From positions 2,343,409-2,407,408 of the forward strand of contig CM073328.1 in the NCBI GenBank assembly GCA_037043015.1: a stretch of DNA of 64,000 bases, given 5' to 3'. Each line of letters starts with the position of its first letter. Within the stretch, counting starts at the first letter, position 1. This stretch comes from Bryum argenteum. Its lineage: Eukaryota; Streptophyta; Bryopsida; Bryales; Bryaceae. Shown one piece after another: positions 12,207 to 23,003 of the stretch. The position numbers were made by a program, and so were the translations under genes. Below the pieces are notes generated by a model. The model saw only the letters and a list, made by a program, of their open reading frames with translations. It did no database searches and had not been told where the DNA came from.

Positions 12207-12372
12207 GGCCAGCCTAGGCGACCACCGGTCCAGGGGCCAAAATAGGCGACCGCCGGTCCAGCGAGACCGCCGGTCGCCCTGGGCGATCGTCGGTCGCTAA
12301 GGCGACCGCCGGTCCGGCCAAGGCGACCGCCGGTCTAGATGACGCGACCGCCGGTCCAGTCCTACGTGGCGC
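12207..12372. repeat. GC-rich array of the GCGACCGCCGGTC motif (right array)
   Basis: Seven copies in about 165 bases, mostly AGGCGACCGCCGGTCC, with one or two in the opposite orientation (GACCGCCGGTCGCC). Together with the left array it brackets the kinase-like gene, an arrangement like the subterminal repeats of a DNA transposon. No clear terminal inverted repeat or target duplication was found. Confidence 0.85.
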
Positions 12373-12454
12373 GGTCGCGAACCGTATTGCTGAGCTGTAC
12401 AGGCCACGTGGCAGCCACGTAGGATGCAACGTAGACAGGGTAAATCCAGGGTAA

Positions 12455-12665
12455 AAAAAAGATTCTGTAGATTCTATTAGACATTCTGAGGCTCAATGTC
12501 TGTCTGACATGTCGTGTCTGTCTGACGTCCGTCTGTGTCTAATAAGACAACCCTGGCTCCAACAGGAGGGGTACAAATAGGCTCACGGACACTTTGTCGT
12601 TGCCCATCAGGTAGACCGCTGGTCGCCCTCGCAGCTATGTTCGCCCATCAGCTGGATCGGCCCTT
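12455..12665 (+). repeat. Repeat block, first copy (second copy at 15.96-16.60 kb)
   Basis: It contains TCTAATAAGACAACCCTG (12538-12555), a segment around 12560-12600 (AACAGGAGGGGTAC onward) and a GTAGACCGCTGGTCGCC unit. All three recur at 16577-16597, 16023-16060 / 16164-16210 and 15964-16130, in altered order. It also holds a short CTGTCTGAC tandem repeat at about 12500-12530. Confidence 0.75.
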
Positions 12666-13741
12666 TTTGCAGACGGGAATTCTCCCACCTATGTTGCATG
12701 CGAGTCCATAAGTGTTCGTATCAGCTCTTAGGTGGATGAGATGAGGATGAACTCTGGATGGGGGAGAGGTAAAAGAGCCATGTAGTTTTTAATGTATTAT
12801 TTCAAATTAACAAGGAGTAGGCACATGCTAGTAATTTGGGATCATTGGTCCCATAATTCCCATTTCATGATCTTTCTGTTTATAAAAAATGGACATGAGA
12901 GGTCTAAATCTCTAAATTGGAAATAATGAATGGGAGGGAGGATGGAATGACACTTTCTCATCCTCTTGGTAGGCATGACATGATATATATTTTATTATAT
13001 GGTGTATATCTTAGCAAGTCATTTTGTGCCTAACTATTTAAAATAATTGATAAAATGTGTAATGATTTACAGAGTTTTAGCCTCATTAATGCATCAAACA
13101 CTTCAATATCTACAATCTTAGAATTTAATGCAGCAAAACTTCACCATATATTCTAACATCACATTTAGGAACAAATTTTAGTTTCTTCTAAGATTAGTGG
13201 AGTCTTTAATAAATTATAACTTCTCCATATACAATATCCGAGTATATATATGCTAATAGATTATCCTTACAATTAGTTTACGGCCCCATAACATTATAAC
13301 ATTGGTTAAAATGATTGGGGGGAGGCATTTGAAAATTTTGGCGGGTTAAGTATTAACGCCTTCGAATACAATTAAGAAAAAGGGGTTCGTGCATATAGCC
13401 TAGTAACAAGTGAGGGAAAAAGTTGCTTGTCAAATTAAAGGGTGATATATAACATATTATAGATTTGGCAAAAAATTGAGTGACCACCATATGAAGGTAA
13501 AGATTATAAGTTGACAACAATAACCATTTACAAACATTCTAATGAACCAATTACTCATAGTAATATTTAACCCATTACGGTATTTGTGAATGACGTGCAA
13601 GTATTTGATATCCCTTGCCCATATTATGATGAATAAATCAAACTTAAATATCATGACAGTCAAGATATTTTCAACACTTGTATTCACTACTAAGACATTA
13701 TAGGAACTTGAAATAAGCGTACCTTTACTCTACTTGTCTTA
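12666..13741. other. AT-rich stretch without recognised genes
   Basis: About 1.1 kb of AT-rich sequence with frequent stops in all frames. The short open stretch at 13457-13687 on the minus strand has no recognisable domain. It ends at the start of a small repeat element. Confidence 0.5.
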
Positions 13742-14165
13742 GGCTCACTTTACATTGTGGACCCTCAAGATTGACCATTTGGCTTTACAATACCTTGATG
13801 AAAGGAGAATGATCACTAACTTCAAAGTCCCCAAAGTATGCTAATTTATCCATAATGGATAATGATTTAATGGTCTCCTTGATTGTAGTTGAGTGGAAGT
13901 AAATGCCTCAACTCAACTACTATCAAGGAGACCATGAGGCTCAAAAATCATTGATTGGCTAGAGTACAATTATTTAAAAGGAAATGAAGAAAAAGGCGAG
14001 GGTAAAAGAGAGAATGATGAGAATTTTATTTTAAAATTGAGATTAAACTTGTACGGGTCTAAATCCATCTTGCACCAGAAGAGTGTCCAAGGCACTCAAA
14101 AATACATTTTTCATTTATCATGGTCATGAGTCTTGGCCAAAAGCCATGACCATGACAATCATTTT
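13742..14165 (+). mobile_element. Small repeat element, same family as 48468-48986
   Basis: Over most of its length this is the reverse complement of the element at 48468-48986. Shared parts are the GGCTCACTTTACATTGTGG end, a long hairpin centred at about 13900 (GGTCTCCTTGATTGTAGTTG and its complement within about 80 bases), and the CATGGTCATGAGTCTTGGCC region. The outer right end seems lost or too diverged to see. It is non-coding. Confidence 0.65.
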
Positions 14166-14321
14166 CATTTGTTTATGGGAAATGTGAAGAAGCGGAGAAT
14201 ATGAAATTTGAAGAAGATGGGGAATGAAAAATGAAGGGAGATTTAAGGGAAATGAGGGGGAACGGGGAAGATGCTTGAAGCGGTGAATTCGAAATTTGAA
14301 TATGAGGGATTGAGGGATTAA

Positions 14322-15375
14322 GGGCCGGTTTACACTACAGTGGAGAAGGCCTCTGGCCAAGACATGGTTATATAAGGCAAATGGTGGATGTGCCGGAGAA
14401 GAATTAATGGCAATAAAAAATTTCGTAAGGAGTCTTGACCGGTTGTAGTCTAAACACCTAGAGGAGAAGTTTAACCGGAGAAGTCCACCGGAGAAGTCCA
14501 CCGGAGAAGTATTCCGGATAAGTCCACCAATGAAAAGAAGTTAATCATATGCTACATGTTAGCTTGGATAAAACTCCATTCTTTCTCCACATTGACATCC
14601 TACCAAAAAAATCATAAGATTATTGTACTCATGAAAAAATAAATGTATATGTATGGCAATTTATTTGAAAAATTTTCAAATCTTAAAATCTACTAAACCG
14701 TGCCTTGAAAATTCTAAATCTTAATTTCAAAGCTTAATTGAGATTATTCATACATGTTCACTCTTCTACTCTTCACTCTTCTACATATTAATTTTTGATT
14801 GAAATGAATCAGTCCTTGACAACAATTACATTAATCAAGACTAATATAAAATCATTAATATTCATATTTGTGTCTGAGAAAACTTCTAGTATCCTTGTAC
14901 AATCTATTGAATTGCGATTGCTCATGTGAAATGTGTAGTGTAATTTTGTTGATCAAAGGAGATACAGGAGTCCCCTTCCAGGAAATAAATGAACAGCGCA
15001 AGATGTGGAACCAGCCAACGGTGCTACAGTGCATGCTGACAGTTACTAAATAAATGATCGGAAGGTTTTTATTAAATCTTTATTGGCATGTTGTGCATGG
15101 GTGGCAATGAGGAACAGTGTCATTGGGAAGAAGTTTACCGATTATAGGAAAAATGAGCAATGTATTATATTCAAGAAATTAGTTCTTGAGCAAAAAGTGC
15201 TGCCACATAAGCCTCCATGTCATTTTTTCATCCACGATAAAAGTGCACCACCTTTGGATTCTTCACCAAGTGTAAACACCCACCGGTCAAGAGTGGCATT
15301 TTCGACCAATCACATTGGAGAAACACCCTTTTTTTCTTGACCGGTGGACTTCTCCATCGTAGTGTAAACCGGCCC
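14322..15375. mobile_element. Harbinger-like inverted-repeat element, 1.05 kb
   Basis: It starts GGGCCGGTTTACACTAC and ends with the complement GTAGTGTAAACCGGCCC. TAA flanks both sides (14319-14321 and 15376-15378), a 3-bp TWA duplication as PIF/Harbinger elements make. The inside is AT-rich, has no transposase and carries several ACCGGAGAAGTCC units near 14470-14525. A relative with homologous ends lies at 58369-61458. Confidence 0.8.
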
Positions 15376-15378
15376 TAA

Positions 15379-15959
15379 GTAAGAGAGGATCCAAGAGCAA
15401 GAGCGGGAGCTCTTGTGCACTCGCCCCTCCAGACTGCCCGTCGCCCCAAACCGCAGTTGCAGCGGACCGGCGATCGCCCATGCGGGACCCGCAATTGCGC
15501 ATGAACGTTCTGTAATTGGAATCCATTCTAAAAAATAAATTCAAAATCGAAAGATGGTTGAAGGAGATCTATCTCTTCAAAAATCATCCAATTTTTCACT
15601 TTTTTCATTGTAGAAATATCATTGCAAAACCAATACTAAAATTATCTGGATCAAAATACTTCCAACTACAAAGATTGTGGGATGCATCTAAAGATCACAC
15701 TTGTGTAAAACAAATCTTGCAAAAACATTTTTGATGTCACATAATAGGCTTGCAATGGTAAAACATGCCAAATGTTTAAAAACCCAAAAAACAAATACTC
15801 CCTTCACTAAAATGCATGCCATTTTTTTATACTTAATTGTATGGGTCTGCAATTTTTACCACATAAACCAGACTTAATTGGGACCCAATCCAAGTGACTT
15901 CGTCAAAAACAGAGTCCAAAAAAAGTTATGGCTCCTCAAAGTTCATGTCCTTCGTTCAA
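15379..15959. other. Stretch without recognised genes
   Basis: It contains a short GC-richer piece (about 15390-15500, including GGACCGGCGATCGCCCATG, related to the GC-rich motif), then AT-rich sequence. The open stretch at 15516-15734 has no recognised domain. Confidence 0.4.
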
Positions 15960-16600
15960 AGAGGGTAGACCGCCGGTCGCCCTTTGAGCTACGTTCGCTA
16001 TCAGCTGAATCGGTGGTCGCCCCAACAGGAGGGGTACAAATAGGCTCGCGGACACTTTGTCCTTGCCCATCAGGTAGACCGCCGGTCGCCCTCTCAGCTA
16101 CGTTCGCCCATCAGCTGTATCGGCGGTCGCCCCACTGAGCGACGTTCGCCCATCGGCTGTATCGGCGGTCGTCCCAACAGGAGGGGTACAAATAGGCTTG
16201 CGGACACTTTGTTCTTGCCCATAAGGTTGCCTAAAAGCGGTTGCCAGGGCGACCGCCGGTCTCCTTACTAGACCGCCGGTCGCCTATGCGCGGCAGCCCA
16301 GGGCCATCGGCGATCGCCGCAGGCGACCGACGTTCGCCCCTATGCTACCGCTGGTCGCCTAGCGAGGTCGCCCACACGCGGTCGCCCACTGTGACGTGTG
16401 TTTTTATTTTTTACGTCATTACTGACCCTACGCCACCTAGAAAAAGAGCTTTTTACCTCACTGTCAATCTCAACAAGTTTTTTACTATGCAATTTTTGGT
16501 ACGGTTCACATTCCCGTCGATTGAACGTCTAACATACATGTCCAATATGACAATTTAGACAGACATTCTGAAAAGTGTGTCTAATAAGACAACCCTGTCT
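15960..16600. repeat. Repeat block, second copy, with GC-rich GACCGCCGGTCGCC units
   Basis: At least eight GACCGCCGGTCGCC-type units alternate with a repeated segment (CCCATCAGCTGTATCGGCGG and the AACAGGAGGGG segment, twice each). The block ends with TCTAATAAGACAACCCTG at 16580-16597. It shares its parts with 12455-12665 about 4 kb upstream, so the two blocks may be the ends of one composite unit. Confidence 0.75.
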
Positions 16601-17231
16601 AGGATCATTGACCAAGTCAAACCTTAATAGCCACGTCACTCTTACCATGAATGAACTTGACACGTCAACTACTATGTCATTACGTTTCCTTAAACACACG
16701 TTGACACAATATTGCGTCAAAAAAAACGCCAACGTCACTATTGACATCCCCCATGCCCAAACACCAACTTGTCCTCGTCACCTCTATCCTCCACATAACC
16801 TTTCTACGTCACCAAAGCATTCCAAGTAGGATTTGTGAATATGTCAAAAGTAACACACTTCAACGTCACCCATGTTACTTTAAATGTCATTTATGTTAAA
16901 AGAACCTGATGACATGGATCATGACTATATTTAATCATTAAAATATTACTAGAGGGAAAAAAATGAAGTGCTAAAGTTACCCCCCAAGGGACGTACATGT
17001 CAACGTTGACGTGGTTATGTTATTTTTAATGCAAAACCGTTCTTCCAAAATCCAAACTTGTCACTATTGATACTCGGTGTTAACCCAACGTCAATAGTGA
17101 CGTAGTATGTTAAACCAATTAACATGCAGAAAGTCACTGTGGACAACTTTCCACACTAATTTTGACTAGTCTCGGTATACGTCACTTTTGACGCAAAATA
17201 ACAGTGGACAAAACATTGTTTTACACTAGTG
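16601..17231 (-). mobile_element. One end of a CACTA-type DNA transposon
   Basis: Read on the minus strand from 17231 the sequence starts CACTAGTGTAAAACAATG. It is followed by subterminal repeats in both directions, such as GCGTCAAAAGTGACG (about 17190), GACGTCAATAGTGACG (about 17090) and GTCACTATTGA (about 17060, 16735). A CACTA terminus with inverted subterminal repeats is typical of En/Spm elements in plants. No opposite terminus was found, so this is a single end or a truncated copy. No transposase is visible. Confidence 0.55.
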
Positions 17232-17819
17232 CAATATGAATGGAGATAGTATTTTGTAGACACTAAATCATGATCAACTATATAAGTACGAACCATGGGA
17301 CGTACTATTTGACAATGTTTTACATTTTTCAAAGAATAAAACATGATTTTCATCTCTTCCAAATGGAATCATATTGAAAGTGCCTCACATATTGCCTAAA
17401 CCTTGACCATTTGCTAGTGAATGTCACTGTGTTTGATATACTATATAAACCACAAAAAAAAGTGTATGGTTCTAATTTTCAAATTAAATTTAGTTGCAGT
17501 TTGGACACATACTTAGGACTCCTTTCGTTCCAAAATAAATGTCCAATATGCCCTTTTGAGTTTGTCCTAGTTTAACTATCCGTTATGATCCAATGCACAA
17601 TTGACGCCGTTTTAAGCTTATTCAGTCATCTAAATTGGTATTACATGTTGAAGCACAACTTCCATAAAATATATTAGTAAATCTGAAACTAACAAAGTGC
17701 CTATTCAACTTCCACAACCACATAATCTAGTCAAGAACGCTTGATAGACTACTTTGCGTTGCTCAAGTCAACTCGCTGGACCATTTAGAGCATCTAAAGA
17801 GAACCTCATGTACAACTTT
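17232..17819. other. AT-rich stretch without recognised genes
   Basis: No ORF or repeat is recognised. Its last five bases, ACTTT (17815-17819), are the left target duplication of the solo LTR that follows. Confidence 0.5.
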
Positions 17820-19489
17820 TGTCGTGAGTTACCAGACCGAGAAGACCAAAAATAGCCCAATTTTACTTATACAACCTAGCAAAATGGTCCACCTTCCGGG
17901 TAACGTTCCACGGAGATTCTGTGAAGTGTGAAGACAAAAATGAAATTCAGACCGACCACCATTGGACGCTACAACGACAGACACGTTCTGGTCTACCGGA
18001 TTAGGGAACGCGGGGATTGAGACCCGACTAATTCCTAAACCCAAAACCCCAGGGTGACCGGTTGATTCTGATCCGGTTGCTTCCCTCTACTCGATTGTTA
18101 TTTTGGCCGGTTAGGATATGTTAGTGAGTGATGATTTAATTTAACCTCCGTGAATCCTCGGAGGGGTTCTCCTTGTAGGTTTTTAACAGAGTACGGAAGG
18201 GGCACTCTCCTCCGGTTGATTAAGGTGACTGGAGTTTCACCTATACTCGTATCCTTCTCTCTCTCTCTCTCTCCCTCTCTACCCGGGGTTCCTCCCTTAC
18301 AACTGCCGCTACCGCTTGGTTAATTTGCTTAAACGATAGGTCACACCGGCAGCTGTCCGGTTCTCTCCTTCTCTCTGGGCGACACAACTTGTGATCTGGT
18401 CTGCAGTGAGTAGCATCCCACTACCCGGCCCACGAGGTTCCTACCACGCACACCGGTAGGTAACTGGCCTCCGGGGTTATGTACAACTCCCGTCGTGGAC
18501 TTTCCTCACCCGAATATCCCATCCGGGGGGTGGTTATGCGGGATGGCTTTACTCGCCAATCCCAACTCCCCTGTCCAGTCCGGTTGGAGTCACGATCCCC
18601 CCCTCCCTTTTGGCACTTGTTACAACACTTCCAGGACGCCCGGACTCCTCTCACTAGGACCTCTTACTGACGGCGTCACTCCTCCGGCTATCCACTTCGC
18701 GGACACCTCAGACTCGTAACTACCCGGACCAACAAGGGACTTCTTGTACCCACAACCGATTTTCAAAACCTCACTTGGACACAAGACCAAGCAAATCTCT
18801 CACACATACACAAAGAAGGACGCAAGGTTTCGGATGCAAAATTGGACCTTTACTCACAGGGGGTGGATCGCAGAAAGACCCGAAGGACTCCGCAGAGTCT
18901 TCGGTAAATGATAAAGGTTCCGGATTTCCCGAACCCTATCGATCCGTAATTCCCGGGCCTCCGAGATTTCCGGGTGAGTGGCAAAAAGGCATCTACTATT
19001 TCTAGCTACTTCTAACCTAACTAATTACTAACTAAGGTCTTCTTCCGGCGGCGTGGGCGGCTCGAGGGGTCCGGCGGCGGGGTGTTCCTCCCGAAGTGCC
19101 CGCCTACTCGCGGGGGTGTGCCTCGTGATCGACCAGTGTCGATGTAAAACCTCGGGTTTCTTTGTGTCCTCCGGCTCTTCCACTGTCCCCGGAGTGCCTT
19201 CAACTTTGATGGAGGGGGCACGGGTTGAACTTCGACTTCTTCCCCGAGGCACCACGGGCTCCTCCTGCTGCTCCCGAGGGGCCACGGGTTCATCCCGATG
19301 ATCCTGTTCGCCCGATCTCCCACCTCGTTGACTTGGACCTCCGGGTGAGGTACTACCTCCTCGACTTGCTCGGGAGTCCCGCCTTCTCTCTCAAGGGACC
19401 ACCGCCAACCGGGTGCTCATCCGGTTGTTGAGAGGGGTTAACCTCTCCTTCCACCACCGCTCCACCTTGGAGGGACCGGTTATCTTGGT

Positions 19490-20836
19490 TCATCCGAGGT
19501 ATCGCCTCCCGAGGGGGAGTCGCGGCTCGTTCTCCTCCCCGTCCCAGCCGAACTCCACCATCAAGTGGAATCCCTGCTCCTCCGAAACGGGCAGGGACAC
19601 TTCCTCAACCTCCATGGGCACCGGTTCCTCCGTGGGCACCTCTGTGGGTGCAAGCACCTCCTCTTCCGGAAGAGCTTCCGTCGTCTCCACGTGGGGGAGG
19701 GCCCCCAACAACTTACCCGTAAGAGTCCGGAACTCCTTGAGGCACTGATTGATCCCGGTTGTGTGCCTCCTGAGCAGCTCCAGGGATTGGGGTGATTCGC
19801 TGATCCCAATCCGGGCATCATAGAAGGCCGCCTTCGTCTGAGCCTCAGCATCCGGTTGCAACACCTTCAGGATGGAGTGCAACACCGTCCTGTCGATGTT
19901 CTGCAGCTTCCGGAGTGCAGCCTCCTGCTCCTCCACAATCCTCCTGAGGGCTTCCACCTCCGGATGTGCCTCCGTGTCCGAGGGGTCCGGTCCACACTGG
20001 ACTCCCACGGATGCCTTCTCCTTCGACCCGGCCTTCAGCACCAGCTCCACCTTCTCTCTCCTTAGCCGGGCTGTTTCTCGCTGCATCTCCTCGGCTAACT
20101 CTGGATACCTCTCCACATTGGGGGTCTGGAAGACCCGCTCGAGTCGCGCCAGGGAGGTGAACAATTGTTCATTCTCCCGATCCACCTCCTCCATGGCTAG
20201 CCGGATGGGGTGGAGGATACCCTCGCTGGGTATCCGGTAGTAGGGGCGGGGAAGCACCGGGGTGGTGTTTCCCGTTCCGGGGGTTACGAGTCCTCTATGG
20301 GACGACTCCGGAGCTGCCACTGATGCTGGAGTGGCCGGGGCGGGGTCACTCCTCTGCTCCGGTAACTCCAGTCGGGGAGGTGTGGCCCTCTCCGGAGTGC
20401 TCTCCTCCTCTGAAATGAGCAGCCTTCTCTTCACCTTGGGTTGGCTCTCCGGGATTGGCTCTGCTATCGGGGCGGGAGCCGGATCTGCATTGGTGCGGGT
20501 CCGGGCTTGGGGCCCTCTCCTCCTCGATGGCCCTCGGTGTGCTACGGACTCGCCCTCTTCTCTTCCTCTTCTTGGCCTTGCGCTTGAGGTTGGGCACTCT
20601 CTCCTCGGGGTCTCTCTCGGGTGGAGGCACCTCCGCAATGGCCCTGCTGCAGCCCACCTCCTCGTTCGGGACTCCTGTTCTACCGGAGGAGGAAGTCGGG
20701 CGAGAGAACGTCTCCTCCCAAAACCCGTCGTGTCTTTCCTCCTCACCCCTCGGGATGGTCTTGCCTGTCGAGGTGGGGCCTCCTCTTCTTCGTCGTCCTC
20801 GTCCCGGTCATCCTCCTCCATTTGACCGGTCTCCAC
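19490..20836 (-). CDS. LTR-encoded ORF of solo LTR B, second part (charged, coiled-coil rich)
   Basis: 448 codons. The N-terminal 200 residues are low-complexity Arg/Pro/Glu-rich (DRDEDDEEEEAPPRQ near the start). The middle (about 210-340) is a likely coiled coil, with LAEEMQRETARLRREKVEL and LRRIVEEQEAALRKLQNI. The C-terminus is acidic. The next ORF downstream in solo LTR D (25517-26464) has the same position and character. No catalytic motif is seen. It may be the C-terminal part of the same protein as the ORF at 21217-21840, or a separate one; the sequence does not decide. Confidence 0.55.
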   Translation of the reverse strand: METGQMEEDDRDEDDEEEEAPPRQARPSRGVRRKDTTGFGRRRSLARLPPPVEQESRTRRWAAAGPLRRCLHPRETPRRECPTSSARPRRGREEGESVAHRGPSRRRGPQARTRTNADPAPAPIAEPIPESQPKVKRRLLISEEESTPERATPPRLELPEQRSDPAPATPASVAAPESSHRGLVTPGTGNTTPVLPRPYYRIPSEGILHPIRLAMEEVDRENEQLFTSLARLERVFQTPNVERYPELAEEMQRETARLRREKVELVLKAGSKEKASVGVQCGPDPSDTEAHPEVEALRRIVEEQEAALRKLQNIDRTVLHSILKVLQPDAEAQTKAAFYDARIGISESPQSLELLRRHTTGINQCLKEFRTLTGKLLGALPHVETTEALPEEEVLAPTEVPTEEPVPMEVEEVSLPVSEEQGFHLMVEFGWDGEENEPRLPLGRRYLG

Positions 20837-21216
20837 CCGCCTCGGCTATCTCCTCGGCCCTTGACTGCTGGGCTCTTGTCCTCCCGGATGAGGGGGACGA
20901 TCTCTTCTTCTTCCTCCTCTTCCTCCTCTCTGCATTTGGCATGAACAGGGGGGCATTGGGCGAGGAGTCCGGGTAGAGTTCACCCGGCTACTCTCTCTCC
21001 TTCCCGAGTGGCCACCCGGAGTCTTTGTCTTTGGGTCCGCTTGGCTGGGTCCCCATCTTTGGCCGGCCGAGTGGCTGGTTCCGGTGACCCCTCCCGGTCG
21101 GTGGCCCGGACTTCTCCATCTCGTCCCCGACTCGGAAGAGGTCGGCCCCTGCGATCTCCGGATGGGAGGTCGTGCTTCTCGTGCCGAGAAAGATCTCCCG
21201 GTCGGTGAGGATGCCG

Positions 21217-21840
21217 TCACCGTTGATAGAGGTGGAAAATGTAGGGGGCCAGTGGACACCCCTTCTGGTTCCCGATCTTCATCAACTCCCGCTGCACCAC
21301 CTCGCTGATGATGTGGTGCCACCCGACCTGCATCCGCCCATCGTAGTTCGCCAGGATGGCCTTCATCAGCTTCACGGTGCAGGTGGTTGGCTTGTCCGGG
21401 CTGAGTATGGGGAGGAGAAACCGGAGGAGGCGCATCACCCGGGGGTCCTTGCAGTCCTCCGGTTTGAATCCGTCCTTCTCTGTCGGCCCCCTACGGAACC
21501 GGTTCCTCAACCCGTCGTCGCCCTTCTTCTTGATGTAGCCGATCGGGGAGTCCGGAAATTTGTAGGTCGCCCTCCAATGGCGAGGTCCCCAGTTGTCCGT
21601 CTTCCCCCTCAGGGGGTGCGTCACGTACATCTCGGGGAAGCGGTGGGTGGCGGTCTCCTCGATGATGGCCTGGTCCGCCAAATCCCACGGGGCATCGTAC
21701 AGTCCGGCGCACCCCATCCGGAGGAGGTCCTCCTCGCCTCCGCTTGGTGCGCGGTGGCGGCTCGGGCACTGCGGCTTCACCGACTTGAGGGGGATCGGCA
21801 TCCCCGGTCGCCACGGGACCACCTCCCTCCTCTTCGGCAT
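21217..21840 (-). CDS. LTR-encoded ORF of solo LTR B, first part (plant transposon-protein-like)
   Basis: 207 codons from MPKRREVVPWRPG. The conserved part runs from about residue 85 (WRATYKFPDSPIGYI) through RLLRFLLPILSPDKPTTCT and LMKAILANYDGRMQVGWHHI to CPLAPYIFHLYQR. The same protein, clearly diverged, is encoded at 26794-27966 in solo LTR D. The pattern of a helical block ending in a cultivable 'become inducible, then PLAPYI' core resembles the plant retrotransposon-associated domain filed in Pfam as a putative plant transposon protein (PF20167), but this is from memory. The role is unknown; the protein is not gag or pol. Confidence 0.6.
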   Translation of the reverse strand: MPKRREVVPWRPGMPIPLKSVKPQCPSRHRAPSGGEEDLLRMGCAGLYDAPWDLADQAIIEETATHRFPEMYVTHPLRGKTDNWGPRHWRATYKFPDSPIGYIKKKGDDGLRNRFRRGPTEKDGFKPEDCKDPRVMRLLRFLLPILSPDKPTTCTVKLMKAILANYDGRMQVGWHHIISEVVQRELMKIGNQKGCPLAPYIFHLYQR

Positions 21841-22442
21841 CGCTCCGGTTCTACTCTCCTGTAGCTGCCCGGAAATATCCTCTTCCTGCTTTCCCGGACT
21901 GACTCCGGTAGAAACCCTACTTCCCGAAACCCTAACTTCTCCAAACTCGCTTTTTCCAACTCTCTCGGATTCTTTGAGCTCTCAATACTGCTCTATCTCT
22001 CAAAACGCGCGGATTGGAATGGCTGAGAATGGAGGCGGCGGCTCCTAATAACAACAAACCGGAGTTCTCCTTCCGAGACATCATCACCCAGCGCTCGAGA
22101 CGTACACCGGGAATTACCCCGGTCATCATTGAGCCGCCGGTGATTATGTCGGGCGCCCGCGAGTTTTCCGGCCCTTTCTCCGGGTCGACCGGCGGCCCCG
22201 GTCATCAACCCGGTAGGAGAACCGGTCCATCCGGGCATCTCAGGGTATCAACCGGATATCAACAAGGGTATCCGGTAGGCTCTAAAATCCCCTAAGGTTA
22301 GCCGGAAGGATCCTAACACAAAACTACTATCTACGAACCGGTTTAAGCAGACCGATTTTTATTTCTACTTGCTAAAATTACCCTTTTACTCCTAATTAAT
22401 TGCTAAAAACAAAAATATTGGAGAACAGGGTTCGACAACTTT

Positions 22443-23003
22443 CAAACAAGAAACTAAATCTCCGGATGTCTTTATACTTAAGAGGAGATTGTATAGTCGA
22501 TGACTTATCAAACTTCAAGCACGGTTTCTATTTCACATCATAAACATAGTCTTAAATTCACATTGACAACGTGTGGTTCTTACAAAATATGGTCTTTGAT
22601 CTGATTGTTGAGAGGTCTCTTCCACGGAGCGAGTCTAATGAGAGAGTCAATACCCCTATGACAACAACTAAAATTTGATGCTACTCATCAAGCCATTCAC
22701 GCAAAAACAATGAAGATAAAAGAGGAGTAAGTTCAAAGAAGATCACCATGAAAATGCTCATGACCTGTAATCTACAAAAGAATTACAATACAAGTTGCGG
22801 CCAAAATTGGTTGGGAAGAAACAAGTTGCAAGTGAGGACGACCTTTGAACAGTACTAAACTCTCTCTTAGAAAGAGCCAATCAAAGACCAAATTTGCACA
22901 CGTAGTCAAGCGACATCCTCTCAATGCCATAACATTCAATCATCCTAGCCTGCAAACCGCTCATCACTGACCATGAAACAAATGCAGAAGAGACAATCTA
23001 AGA
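22443..23003. other. Stretch without recognised genes
   Basis: Unique-looking sequence between solo LTR B and element E. No ORF of note is present. Element E split it from the sequence that resumes at 37060. Confidence 0.45.

Larger units (their letters stand above)
17820..22437 (-). mobile_element. Solo LTR B, 4.6 kb, protein-coding, of the Athila/Tat-like family
   Basis: Its ends (TGTCGTGAG ... GGTTCGACA) are those of the LTRs of elements A and E, and the target duplication ACTTT flanks it (17815-17819 and 22438-22442). The LTR start sequence does not recur inside, so this is one LTR and not a small element with two. It is the long form of the LTR, with two large open frames on the minus strand, the sense strand of gag-pol in A and E. 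It was probably left by recombination between the two LTRs of a full element. This is a fossil. Confidence 0.85.

Noticed and set aside
9745-16390. GACCGCCGGTC clusters as a CRISPR array
   Set aside because: Repeats are short, degenerate and in both orientations, spacers are irregular and partly repeated, there are no cas genes, and the context is eukaryotic.
19561-21864. Plus-strand and other-frame ORFs over the LTR and retroelement regions
   Set aside because: They are shadows of the minus-strand frames in GC-rich, charged-residue coding sequence. The minus-strand frames are conserved between LTRs B and D.
17820-22437. Solo LTR B as a short non-autonomous element with two terminal LTRs
   Set aside because: The LTR start does not recur near the right end, nor the LTR end near the left, so there is only one LTR between the ACTTT duplications.
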